Shown here one piece after another: positions 1-5,770 of a DNA stretch of 5,770 bases (its first letter is position 1; every line of letters begins with the position of its first letter). The notes below the pieces were generated by a model that did not search any database, had not been told where the DNA came from, and saw only the letters and a program-made list of their open reading frames with translations. The DNA is from Bizionia sp. (lineage in GTDB: Bacteria; Bacteroidota; Bacteroidia; Flavobacteriales; Flavobacteriaceae), in NCBI GenBank assembly GCA_018067115.1, contig JAGPVI010000212.1, positions 1 through 5,770 on the forward strand, written 5' to 3'. The position numbers and the translations under genes were made by a program.

Positions 1-7
1 TAATGAT

Positions 8-1141
8 TTAAGCTTTACAGTTTCTTAGTGTTTCTTCGTAAATGGCTTCGTACTGTGGCACAATACTAGCAATATCAAATTTCTGAGCTTGTTCTTTAGC
101 ATTTCTTTTGAATTGATTTAGCGTGTTTTCATCTTGAAGAATTTTAATAGCATTCGCGCTCATTTCTTCTACATCACCAACATCGCTTAAAAAACCTGAA
201 AAACCTTGCTCGTTTACCTCTGGAATACCTCCAGTATTACTAGATATTACAGGTACTCCCGAAGCCATCGCTTCTAAAGCAGACAATCCGAAACTTTCGG
301 TTTCACTAGGTAATAAAAACAAATCTGAAAAGCACAAAATACGGTCTATCTCATTACTATTACCAAAAAACACAACCTTATCTGTAATCCCTAAAGTTCT
401 GCATAAACGTTCTGCAGGTTCGCGTTCCGGCCCTTCACCAACCATCATAAGTTTAGCTGGGATGGTTTTTTGAATATTATAGAAGGTTTTTATAATATCT
501 AAAATACGTTTTACTGGCCTGAAGTTACTAATATGTGTAATAATTTTTTCATCTACATTGGCCATCATACCACGTTGACAATCGGTAAAATCGTGATCGA
601 ATTTATTAAGATCTATAAAGTTTGTAATCACTTTAATGTCATTCGTAATATTAAATAATCGCAAAGTATCTTCACGTAAACTTTCGGATACTGCTGTTAC
701 AGCATTAGATTTATTTATACTAAAACTTACCGCTGGTTTATAAAACGGATGACTTCCAACCAAAGTTATATCGGTACCATGAAGTGTGGTTACAAAAGGG
801 ATATAAATACCTTCTTCTTGTAACATTTTTTGTGCCATATACGCCGCATAAGCATGAGGAATTGCGTAATGAACATGAAGTATTTCAATTTTATGAAGCT
901 TTACCATATCTACCAATTTACTGGATAAAGCCAATTCATACGGTTGATAATGAAATAAAGGATACTCCGGTACATTCACTTCGTGGTAATGTACATTATT
1001 CCCTAAAAGCTCTAAGCGAACAGGCTGATTGTACGTTATAAAATGAATTTTATGGCCACGTTTAGAAAGCTCTAAACCTAACTCTGTAGCCACTACACCA
1101 CTACCTCCAAACGTTGGGTAACATACTATTCCTATTCTCAC
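8..1141 (-). CDS. bshA: N-acetyl-alpha-D-glucosaminyl L-malate synthase BshA (GT4 family)
   Basis: This cytoplasmic glycosyltransferase should transfer GlcNAc from UDP-GlcNAc to L-malate, the first step of bacillithiol synthesis; BshB and BshC, which act later, are not in this window. The 377-residue length is normal for BshA. The protein opens with MRIGIVCYPTFGGSGVVATE, the diagnostic BshA N-terminus with its glycine-rich donor-site loop (residues 12-16). It also has HVHYAIPHA (89-97), LHGTD (120-124), SNFRPVKR (205-212) and a GT4 EX7E motif with E282 and E290 in ESFGLSALE. The start is GTG, since an in-frame TAA lies two codons upstream and the next in-frame ATG is about residue 79. Only 12 bases separate it from the upstream glycosidase gene, so the two are probably cotranscribed. 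No key residue appears to be missing. The other possibility, a different GT4 enzyme, is unlikely given the N-terminal signature. Confidence 0.94.
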   Translation of the reverse strand: MRIGIVCYPTFGGSGVVATELGLELSKRGHKIHFITYNQPVRLELLGNNVHYHEVNVPEYPLFHYQPYELALSSKLVDMVKLHKIEILHVHYAIPHAYAAYMAQKMLQEEGIYIPFVTTLHGTDITLVGSHPFYKPAVSFSINKSNAVTAVSESLREDTLRLFNITNDIKVITNFIDLNKFDHDFTDCQRGMMANVDEKIITHISNFRPVKRILDIIKTFYNIQKTIPAKLMMVGEGPEREPAERLCRTLGITDKVVFFGNSNEIDRILCFSDLFLLPSETESFGLSALEAMASGVPVISSNTGGIPEVNEQGFSGFLSDVGDVEEMSANAIKILQDENTLNQFKRNAKEQAQKFDIASIVPQYEAIYEETLRNCKA

Positions 1142-1153
1142 CTTTTAATGTTT

Positions 1154-4117
1154 TTAATGCTCAATTATAGCGTCGTAAATAGCTTTTTGGATATTAGTTC
1201 TAATATCTTCTCTTAAAAGCATATTTTTTCCTTTAGAACTTGGGTAGGTTCTATTCGCTAAAAACACGTAAATTATTTCTTCTTCTGGATCTGCCCATGC
1301 ATACGTTCCTGTAAATCCTGAATGGCCAAAACTAGTCATAGATAAGCAACCACATGTTGGCCCTGCTTCTCCTAATTGTGGTTTGTCGAAACCAACGCCT
1401 CTCCTTACATTTTCCTCACAGAAATAACACGTATTAAATTTATCTATCGTTTCAGGTTTTAAATAGCGTACACCACCATAATATCCCTTTTGTAAATACA
1501 TTTGCATAATTTTAGCGATGTCATTGGCATTACTAAAAACACCTGCGTGCCCGCCAACACCACCTTGCATTGCTGCTCCCATATCATGCACATACCCCTG
1601 TACTTTCTGAAACCTATAATAATCGTCTTCTTCAGTTGGAGGAATTTTAGTGTTTGAAATTGTTTTGTAAGGGTTAAATAATGTATTATTAGCACCTAAA
1701 GACTTATAGAAATGATCTTGAGCCAATTCGTTTAACGGTCGGTCGTAATGCTTCTCTATATATTGCTTAACAATATAATATGGTAAATCACTGTAGCGGT
1801 AACGTAGACTATTTAATAAATCTGTGTCTTTAATAATTTTAGGAATTGAATCTTGATAATTGTCACGCATAAATAAATTTGGTGCAATTTCGGTTGTAAA
1901 CCCTTGTTTTCTAGTAGTACTATAGTATTTATTTGAAGGTTTTTTAGTTATCGAATCTAAAGTAGCATAATAAAAAGGAATCCACGGCTTAAGCTGTGCG
2001 TAATGCGACAGCATTTTTATAAGCGTCATATTTTTCTTATTAGAATTCTTATAATAAGGTAAAATATCTCCCAATTTACTTTCTAAAGACACAATGCCTT
2101 TTTCTTCAAGCTCCATTAATAAAGGCAAGGTCGCTACAATTTTTGTAAGTGAAGCCACATCATAGATATCATCAGACTCTACCTGTTGATTACCGTCGTA
2201 GGTATGTTTACCAAAGTTTTTATTATAAATAACCTTTCCTTTTCTAGCAACTAAAATCTGGATTCCAGGTGTCATTTTACCATCGACAGCATATTGCGCA
2301 ATAGCGTCAATTTCTTTAAGTTTTTCAGAATCCATACCAACACGTTCTGGTATAGTATAGGCCAAGCGCTCTAAGCTATTTCTTTCAACGCCATCGCCCA
2401 CTTTAAAATAAGGTCCAGCAGAAACTGGCAAAGTTCCTTTTGCCGAAAAAGCTCCAAAAATAAGTTGCGCAGATTTCTCTTGAGCAACTTTACTATTTTG
2501 GTAACTTACCACAACACTCTCGATATTAGTTACAGATTCTATATCTAATAAAGCATAAGGCCGTGTAAAAACATTTAAAATTACCGTATTGGTTCGTGCT
2601 ATTTCGTAAAGCCACGTTAGTTCTTTATTAGTGAACTCATAGCTTTTCCACGGATTATCATTAGACTTATGAAAGCCGACAATTACCGTATTATAGTTTT
2701 GAAGCTTTTCTATTAAGACATCTAAATTATCGTCTTCTATTTTATGAATCTTTCCGTATTTTTTTAACTCTTCGTAGAACGGAGTCCCATCATCATCACC
2801 CAAAGAAACATAGGCAATGTTTTTAGTTTCCAGATGTCTAAGCGGCAGTATTTTTTTATCGTCTTTAGCTATTGTAATAGCTTGCTCAATTAATGTTTCG
2901 TAAAGCGCATAATCTTTAATACGATTTAAGTCTTCCACTAAATTAGCTGTGCCAATAGGTTGGTAGTTATTTAAACCTACTTTGTATTTTGCTTGTAATA
3001 TTTTTTTAACTGAAAGCTCCAGTCTTTCCTCCGTAATTGCTCCGCGCTCGTAAGCTTCGGTTATTTTATTAATCCCTTTTTCTACATCATCAGACATTAA
3101 CATAACATCATTACCAGCTAAGAAAGCTGCCAAATCTATTTCGCCACCCGCAGTAAGCGATCCCGAATGAGCACTATCCAAGGTAGAATCTACATAATCT
3201 GCAGCACCTTTCATTGTTAGGGCATCGGTAAAAATTAAACCTTTAAAAGAGAGGCGTTCTTTTAAAATATCGGTAACAATTGTTTTTGATAATGAAGACG
3301 GTAATCCTGAACGCCCTTCTAAACTAGGGACGTTTAAGTGCGCCACCATAACACTCGATAACCCTTCGTTTATTAATTTTCTATACGGATATAGCTCTAT
3401 AGAATCTATGCGTTTTTTATTAAAGGTTATTGTAGGTAATGTTTTATGAGAATCGCTAGCTGTATCCCCGTGGCCTGGAAAGTGCTTTGCACTTGCCAAA
3501 ACTCCAGCATCTTGCATTCCTTTCATAAAAGCCAGCGCTTTTTCGGTAACGTTATCTCTATCTTCTCCAAAAGAACGGTTTCCAATAATAGGGTTTTTAG
3601 GATTTGTATTAATATCTACAACGGGTGCAAAATTAAAATGAACACCTATACGTTTGCTATGCTCTCCTAATTGGCGACCGGTTTGTTCTATGAGTTTTTG
3701 GTCTTTAATGGCGCCCAAAGTCATATTCCATGGGAATGAAAAAGTAGAATCTAAGCGCATACTTAACCCCCACTCGGCATCCATACCTATAAGCAAAGGC
3801 GTTTGTGATGCTGCTTGAAGCTCGTTATTTAATTTAGCTTGACGAACAGGCCCACCTTTAGAGTAAATAATACCTCCAATTTTTTGGTCCTTTATAAGTC
3901 TAATGACTTTGTTTTTATTGGCTTCCGATTGATTAGAAAAAACCTGAACCATATATAATTGTCCAATCTTTTCTTTTAAAGACAAAGCGTTATACACACT
4001 GTCTACCCATTTTTGCTGACCACTTTTATCTTTTGCTAACAGCGGATTACTTGACTGTTGTGCAGATATTGTAATAGAAAAAACAGAGAATATGAGGAAA
4101 TAAAAATATTTTTGCAT
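1154..4117 (-). CDS. Exported NagZ-type GH3 beta-N-acetylglucosaminidase fused to a serine beta-lactamase/AmiE-like domain
   Basis: This 987-residue exported protein is probably periplasmic and acts on cell-wall fragments. A Sec signal peptide covers residues 1-19, with likely cleavage after ISA. Residues about 35-385 are a GH3 TIM barrel with NagZ hallmarks: GMDAEWG (111-117), GNRSFGED (179-186), KHFPGHGD (211-218), the DSH loop with D222 and acid/base H224, and the nucleophile D298 in IFTDALTM. Residues about 400-575 resemble the GH3 C-terminal alpha/beta domain. Residues about 590-985 are a serine beta-lactamase-like domain with SLTK (S656, K659), YSD (775-777) and GHSG (931-934). In B. 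subtilis, separate NagZ and AmiE proteins of these two families remove GlcNAc and then cleave MurNAc from L-Ala. I infer that the fusion does both steps; the second domain could instead be an esterase or peptidase. All four cysteines lie at 897-924. The start is an ATG just before the signal peptide. The gene follows a terminator and precedes bshA. Confidence 0.9.
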   Translation of the reverse strand: MQKYFYFLIFSVFSITISAQQSSNPLLAKDKSGQQKWVDSVYNALSLKEKIGQLYMVQVFSNQSEANKNKVIRLIKDQKIGGIIYSKGGPVRQAKLNNELQAASQTPLLIGMDAEWGLSMRLDSTFSFPWNMTLGAIKDQKLIEQTGRQLGEHSKRIGVHFNFAPVVDINTNPKNPIIGNRSFGEDRDNVTEKALAFMKGMQDAGVLASAKHFPGHGDTASDSHKTLPTITFNKKRIDSIELYPYRKLINEGLSSVMVAHLNVPSLEGRSGLPSSLSKTIVTDILKERLSFKGLIFTDALTMKGAADYVDSTLDSAHSGSLTAGGEIDLAAFLAGNDVMLMSDDVEKGINKITEAYERGAITEERLELSVKKILQAKYKVGLNNYQPIGTANLVEDLNRIKDYALYETLIEQAITIAKDDKKILPLRHLETKNIAYVSLGDDDGTPFYEELKKYGKIHKIEDDNLDVLIEKLQNYNTVIVGFHKSNDNPWKSYEFTNKELTWLYEIARTNTVILNVFTRPYALLDIESVTNIESVVVSYQNSKVAQEKSAQLIFGAFSAKGTLPVSAGPYFKVGDGVERNSLERLAYTIPERVGMDSEKLKEIDAIAQYAVDGKMTPGIQILVARKGKVIYNKNFGKHTYDGNQQVESDDIYDVASLTKIVATLPLLMELEEKGIVSLESKLGDILPYYKNSNKKNMTLIKMLSHYAQLKPWIPFYYATLDSITKKPSNKYYSTTRKQGFTTEIAPNLFMRDNYQDSIPKIIKDTDLLNSLRYRYSDLPYYIVKQYIEKHYDRPLNELAQDHFYKSLGANNTLFNPYKTISNTKIPPTEEDDYYRFQKVQGYVHDMGAAMQGGVGGHAGVFSNANDIAKIMQMYLQKGYYGGVRYLKPETIDKFNTCYFCEENVRRGVGFDKPQLGEAGPTCGCLSMTSFGHSGFTGTYAWADPEEEIIYVFLANRTYPSSKGKNMLLREDIRTNIQKAIYDAIIEH

Positions 4118-4222
4118 AAAAAATTAATCTAAAAAGCTGTTACAGTAGTGCAACATCTTAAAGAACGACAAATTAGTATATTTCTTATTATGAAATAAAG
4201 ACTTTAAGACAGTTTTATAAGT
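4118..4222 (-). promoter_or_regulatory. Leader and probable promoter region of the glycosidase-bshA unit
   Basis: This AT-rich stretch separates the terminator of the right-hand unit from the glycosidase ATG, so the promoter for the left-hand pair is expected here. The best candidate is TATACTAATTTG on the minus strand (4169-4180), which loosely resembles the Bacteroidota -7 element TAnnTTTG but does not match it exactly. I could not find a convincing -33 TTG at the proper distance. The last bases before the ATG are A/T only and have no Shine-Dalgarno sequence, as is usual in this phylum. The region-level call is inference from layout; the exact element is weak. Confidence 0.3.
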
Positions 4223-4268
4223 AAAAAAGAATAATAATTACTGCCAATAAAAATTGGCAGTAATTATT
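4223..4268 (-). terminator. Rho-independent terminator after the 161-residue protein gene
   Basis: A perfect 16-bp inverted repeat (arms 4233-4248 and 4253-4268) encloses a 4-base loop. The stem core is CTGCCAAT/ATTGGCAG and the base of the stem is A/T-rich. On the minus strand, four bases after the stem comes a run of six T (4223-4228). The stem begins directly after the TAA stop of the upstream gene. The structure should end transcription of the iron-sulfur protein/membrane protein/161-residue protein unit and insulate the glycosidase-bshA pair. The spacer before the T-run makes it slightly non-ideal. The plus strand has a shorter T-rich tail and no gene to terminate. Confidence 0.85.
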
Positions 4269-4754
4269 TTATTTCACAAAGCGATTATGCCAGCTTTCGC
4301 TTGCCGGAACTTCCCAATTCTCATTGAAATCTCCAATAGTTGTAACTAAATTATTAAAAACGATAGTATTTTTAGAAACAGCTTTTTCTTTTGCCATTTT
4401 TCTAAAATCGGTTAATGTTTTATAGGCTACATATTCGCCTTGTTTATAGGATACATTCATTTTATCCATTAAATCGACATTGTATTCTTTTTCTAATTGC
4501 TGAATAAAATGAACAGAGCTATCTACGCTACAACCCGTAGCTGCTTGCACGTCTTGATCTACAGCTAAAATTATAAACCGTTTATATCTTATCTCGAAAC
4601 CCGCTTGTAAATCGGTTCCGTGTGCTGCCCAATTAGAAATAAAAATGTTTAATTTCTCTTTTATTTCTTCTAACTCCACATCAGAAAAAGAACGATTAGC
4701 TTGGTATATCCAAACTTTTGAGGTTTCTGGTAATGTATTGAAATCTACTAACAT
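4269..4754 (-). CDS. Conserved flavobacterial protein of unknown function (often labelled 'ABC transporter ATPase')
   Basis: This is a 161-residue soluble protein with no signal peptide and no membrane segment. From memory, close relatives in Flavobacteriaceae start with MLVDF, carry WIYQANR (here 15-21), and end in a tail like WEVPASESWHNRF (147-159). They are often named 'ABC transporter ATPase'. The sequence does not support that name: there is no Walker A GxxxxGK[ST], no LSGGQ signature and no Walker B, and the protein is shorter than an ABC ATPase domain. Other conserved-looking parts are AAHGTDLQAGFEIRYKRFI (43-61) and ATGCSVDSSVHF (72-83), which contains the only cysteine, C75. The start is the ATG at 4752-4754, which matches the family start. 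It lies 31 bases after the small membrane protein gene and is the last gene before a strong terminator. The function is unknown. Confidence 0.85.
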   Translation of the reverse strand: MLVDFNTLPETSKVWIYQANRSFSDVELEEIKEKLNIFISNWAAHGTDLQAGFEIRYKRFIILAVDQDVQAATGCSVDSSVHFIQQLEKEYNVDLMDKMNVSYKQGEYVAYKTLTDFRKMAKEKAVSKNTIVFNNLVTTIGDFNENWEVPASESWHNRFVK

Positions 4755-4785
4755 TATTGTGTTTACGTTTTTTTAAAATGGACTT

Positions 4786-4992
4786 CTACTTCTTGTTTTT
4801 TTTACGTGCTCGTCGTAAGGCAAAGTAATTTATTGCCGCCATAAAACCTCCAAAAAGGACGAAATTTATTAAAAATCGATTTAATGAAAATGAAAGAGAA
4901 TCACTATAATCGAAGCCAGCCATAATACCAGCGTAAATTAATCCAGCAAATAATCCTGGATAAATAAACTTTTTCTTTTCTATTGGTTCCAT
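4786..4992 (-). CDS. Small two-helix membrane protein of unknown function
   Basis: The 68-residue product has two predicted membrane helices, about residues 9-27 (FIYPGLFAGLIYAGIMAGF) and 39-59 (RFLINFVLFGGFMAAINYFAL region), joined by a loop of about 11 polar residues. Both ends are strongly basic (KKK at 6-8, RRARKKNKK at 60-68), so by the positive-inside rule both termini should face the cytoplasm. I chose the ATG at 4990-4992, one base after the TAA of the iron-sulfur protein gene, a spacing that suggests translational coupling. Upstream extension would use an ATG at 5010 or a TTG at 5028 inside the neighbouring gene and would add residues unlike a natural N-terminus. The gene ends in TAG. 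I recognise no named family; the coupling hints that it works at the membrane with the iron-sulfur protein, but this is inference. Confidence 0.75.
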   Translation of the reverse strand: MEPIEKKKFIYPGLFAGLIYAGIMAGFDYSDSLSFSLNRFLINFVLFGGFMAAINYFALRRARKKNKK

Positions 4993-4993
4993 C

Positions 4994-5770
4994 TTACAAG
5001 TCTTCAGCATTAGCAATAAGCTCGGCAATGTCCATAACTTCTACATCGGCCTCTTTATCTTTTCCTTTTATACCATCCGTCATCATTGTATTACAAAACG
5101 GACAACCGGCAGCAATAATTTGTGGTTTCGTTTCTAATGCTTGTTCGGTACGCTCTATATTTATTTCTTTATCTCCTTTTTCTGCATCTTTAAACATTTG
5201 TGCGCCACCGGCTCCACAACATAGGCCACGAGATTTACAGCTTTTCATTTCTACAAGTTCGGCATCGAGTTTTCTAATAAGTTCTCTAGGTGCTTCGTAG
5301 ACATTATTGGCACGACCTAAGTAACATGGGTCATGAAACGTAATGCGTTTTCCTTTAAACTGCCCACCTTCAATAGTTAAGCGTCCGTCGTCTAATAGAC
5401 CTTTTAAAAACTGAGTATGGTGAACCACTTCGTAATTCCCACCTAATCCAGGGTATTCATTTTTAATAGTATTGAAGCAGTGTGGACAAGCGGTTACAAT
5501 TTTCTTGATTTCGTATGCATTCATTACCTCTATATTAGTAACGGCTTGCATTTGAAATAAAAATTCGTTCCCCGATCGTTTTGCTGGATCTCCGGTACAA
5601 CTTTCTTCGGTTCCTAAAACAGCAAAATCTACATTAGCTTTGTTTAATATTCTAACAAAAGCTTTGGTTATTTTTTTTGCTCTATCGTCAAAGCTTCCGG
5701 CGCATCCTACCCAAAATAATACTTCTGGTTGTTTGCCTTCGGCCATATATTCTGCCATTGTTGGCACTTT
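4994..5770 (-). CDS. CCG-domain (Fe-S)-binding protein, HdrB/GlcF/LutA-related (5' end outside window)
   Basis: The protein has two cysteine-rich CCG domains of the kind found in heterodisulfide reductase subunit B, glycolate oxidase GlcF and lactate-utilisation LutA, which bind Fe-S clusters and pass electrons. Numbered from the GTG at 5767, the second domain is complete: C148, C183-C184 in LCCGAGGAQ, then C222-C225 in CPFC, giving CX34CCX37CXXC. The first has C22 (WVGCAGSFDDR), a single cysteine C57 in ESCTGDP, and C94-C97 (CPHC). The frame continues to the window edge (AAA before the GTG), and relatives as I recall them begin only a few residues earlier, so the true start is probably just outside; the GTG is unlikely to be it. 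There are no membrane helices, so it is probably a cytoplasmic subunit whose ferredoxin-type or membrane partner would lie upstream. The small membrane protein follows after one base. Substrate and partner are unknown. Confidence 0.9.
   Translation of the reverse strand, partial: KVPTMAEYMAEGKQPEVLFWVGCAGSFDDRAKKITKAFVRILNKANVDFAVLGTEESCTGDPAKRSGNEFLFQMQAVTNIEVMNAYEIKKIVTACPHCFNTIKNEYPGLGGNYEVVHHTQFLKGLLDDGRLTIEGGQFKGKRITFHDPCYLGRANNVYEAPRELIRKLDAELVEMKSCKSRGLCCGAGGAQMFKDAEKGDKEINIERTEQALETKPQIIAAGCPFCNTMMTDGIKGKDKEADVEVMDIAELIANAEDL

Noticed and set aside
784..1041. Plus-strand open frame of 85 codons
   Set aside because: It lies wholly opposite bshA, whose protein is strongly recognisable, and its translation resembles no family.
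1459..1695. Minus-strand open frame of 78 codons
   Set aside because: It is another frame inside the beta-lactamase-like domain of the glycosidase gene and only echoes that sequence.
3446..3670. Plus-strand open frame of 74 codons
   Set aside because: It is opposite the conserved GH3 catalytic core, whose coding is certain.
4137..4145. Short palindrome CTGTTACAG in the glycosidase leader
   Set aside because: It has only four-base arms and no extension, too small to call a binding site.
4156..4209. 8-bp inverted repeat TCTTAAAG / CTTTAAGA with a 38-base spacer upstream of the glycosidase gene
   Set aside because: The arms are short and AT-rich and easily arise by chance in this composition; there is no further symmetry to suggest an operator.
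4993..5028. N-terminal extension of the small membrane protein to a TTG at 5028 or an ATG at 5010
   Set aside because: It would overlap the iron-sulfur protein gene, and the ATG at 4992 gives the natural one-base junction and a normal charged N-terminus before the first helix.
4983..5300. Plus-strand open frame of 105 codons
   Set aside because: It is opposite the iron-sulfur protein gene and has a Ser/Ala/Pro-rich composition typical of an antisense shadow.
1..5770. Possible defence system, mobile element, CRISPR array or RNA gene
   Set aside because: No transposase, integrase, direct-repeat array, tRNA cloverleaf or toxin-like gene is visible; the layout is that of ordinary conserved chromosomal genes.

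Overview
The window looks like a piece of a Flavobacteriaceae (Bacteroidota) chromosome. The DNA is AT-rich. Starts lack clear Shine-Dalgarno sequences and are preceded by A-rich leaders. All five gene products resemble the flavobacterial forms of their families as I remember them. The genus cannot be fixed from the sequence. Every supported gene lies on the minus strand, so transcription runs from the right edge to the left edge. Nearly all the window is coding. The only sizeable non-coding gap, 4118-4268, holds a strong terminator and the leader of the next gene.

The right-hand transcription unit, read leftward, has three genes. The first is a CCG-domain (heterodisulfide-reductase-like) iron-sulfur protein, 4994-5770, cut by the window edge at its 5' end. 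The second is a 68-residue membrane hairpin protein, 4786-4992, whose ATG lies one base after the previous stop. The third is a 161-residue conserved protein, 4269-4754, of a family often labelled 'ABC transporter ATPase' although it has no nucleotide-binding motif. A 16-bp perfect stem-loop followed by a T-run closes this unit directly after the last stop codon.

The left-hand unit has two genes. The first is a large exported protein, 1154-4117, that joins a NagZ-type family 3 glycoside hydrolase to a serine beta-lactamase-like domain. The second, 12 bases downstream, is bshA, 8-1141, the glycosyltransferase that starts bacillithiol synthesis. The fusion resembles the separate NagZ and AmiE proteins of Bacillus subtilis, which act in succession on muropeptides, so a wall-turnover or salvage role is the best reading. 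BshA acts in the cytoplasm on UDP-GlcNAc and L-malate. The two share amino-sugar chemistry, but a functional link between them is only inferred from the close gene pairing.

I see no mobile element, CRISPR array, tRNA, rRNA or phage feature, and no clearly new multi-gene system. The points most worth a second look are the NagZ/AmiE-like fusion, the clustering of all four of its cysteines in a 28-residue stretch beside the active site, the misnamed 161-residue family, and the small membrane protein coupled to the iron-sulfur protein.
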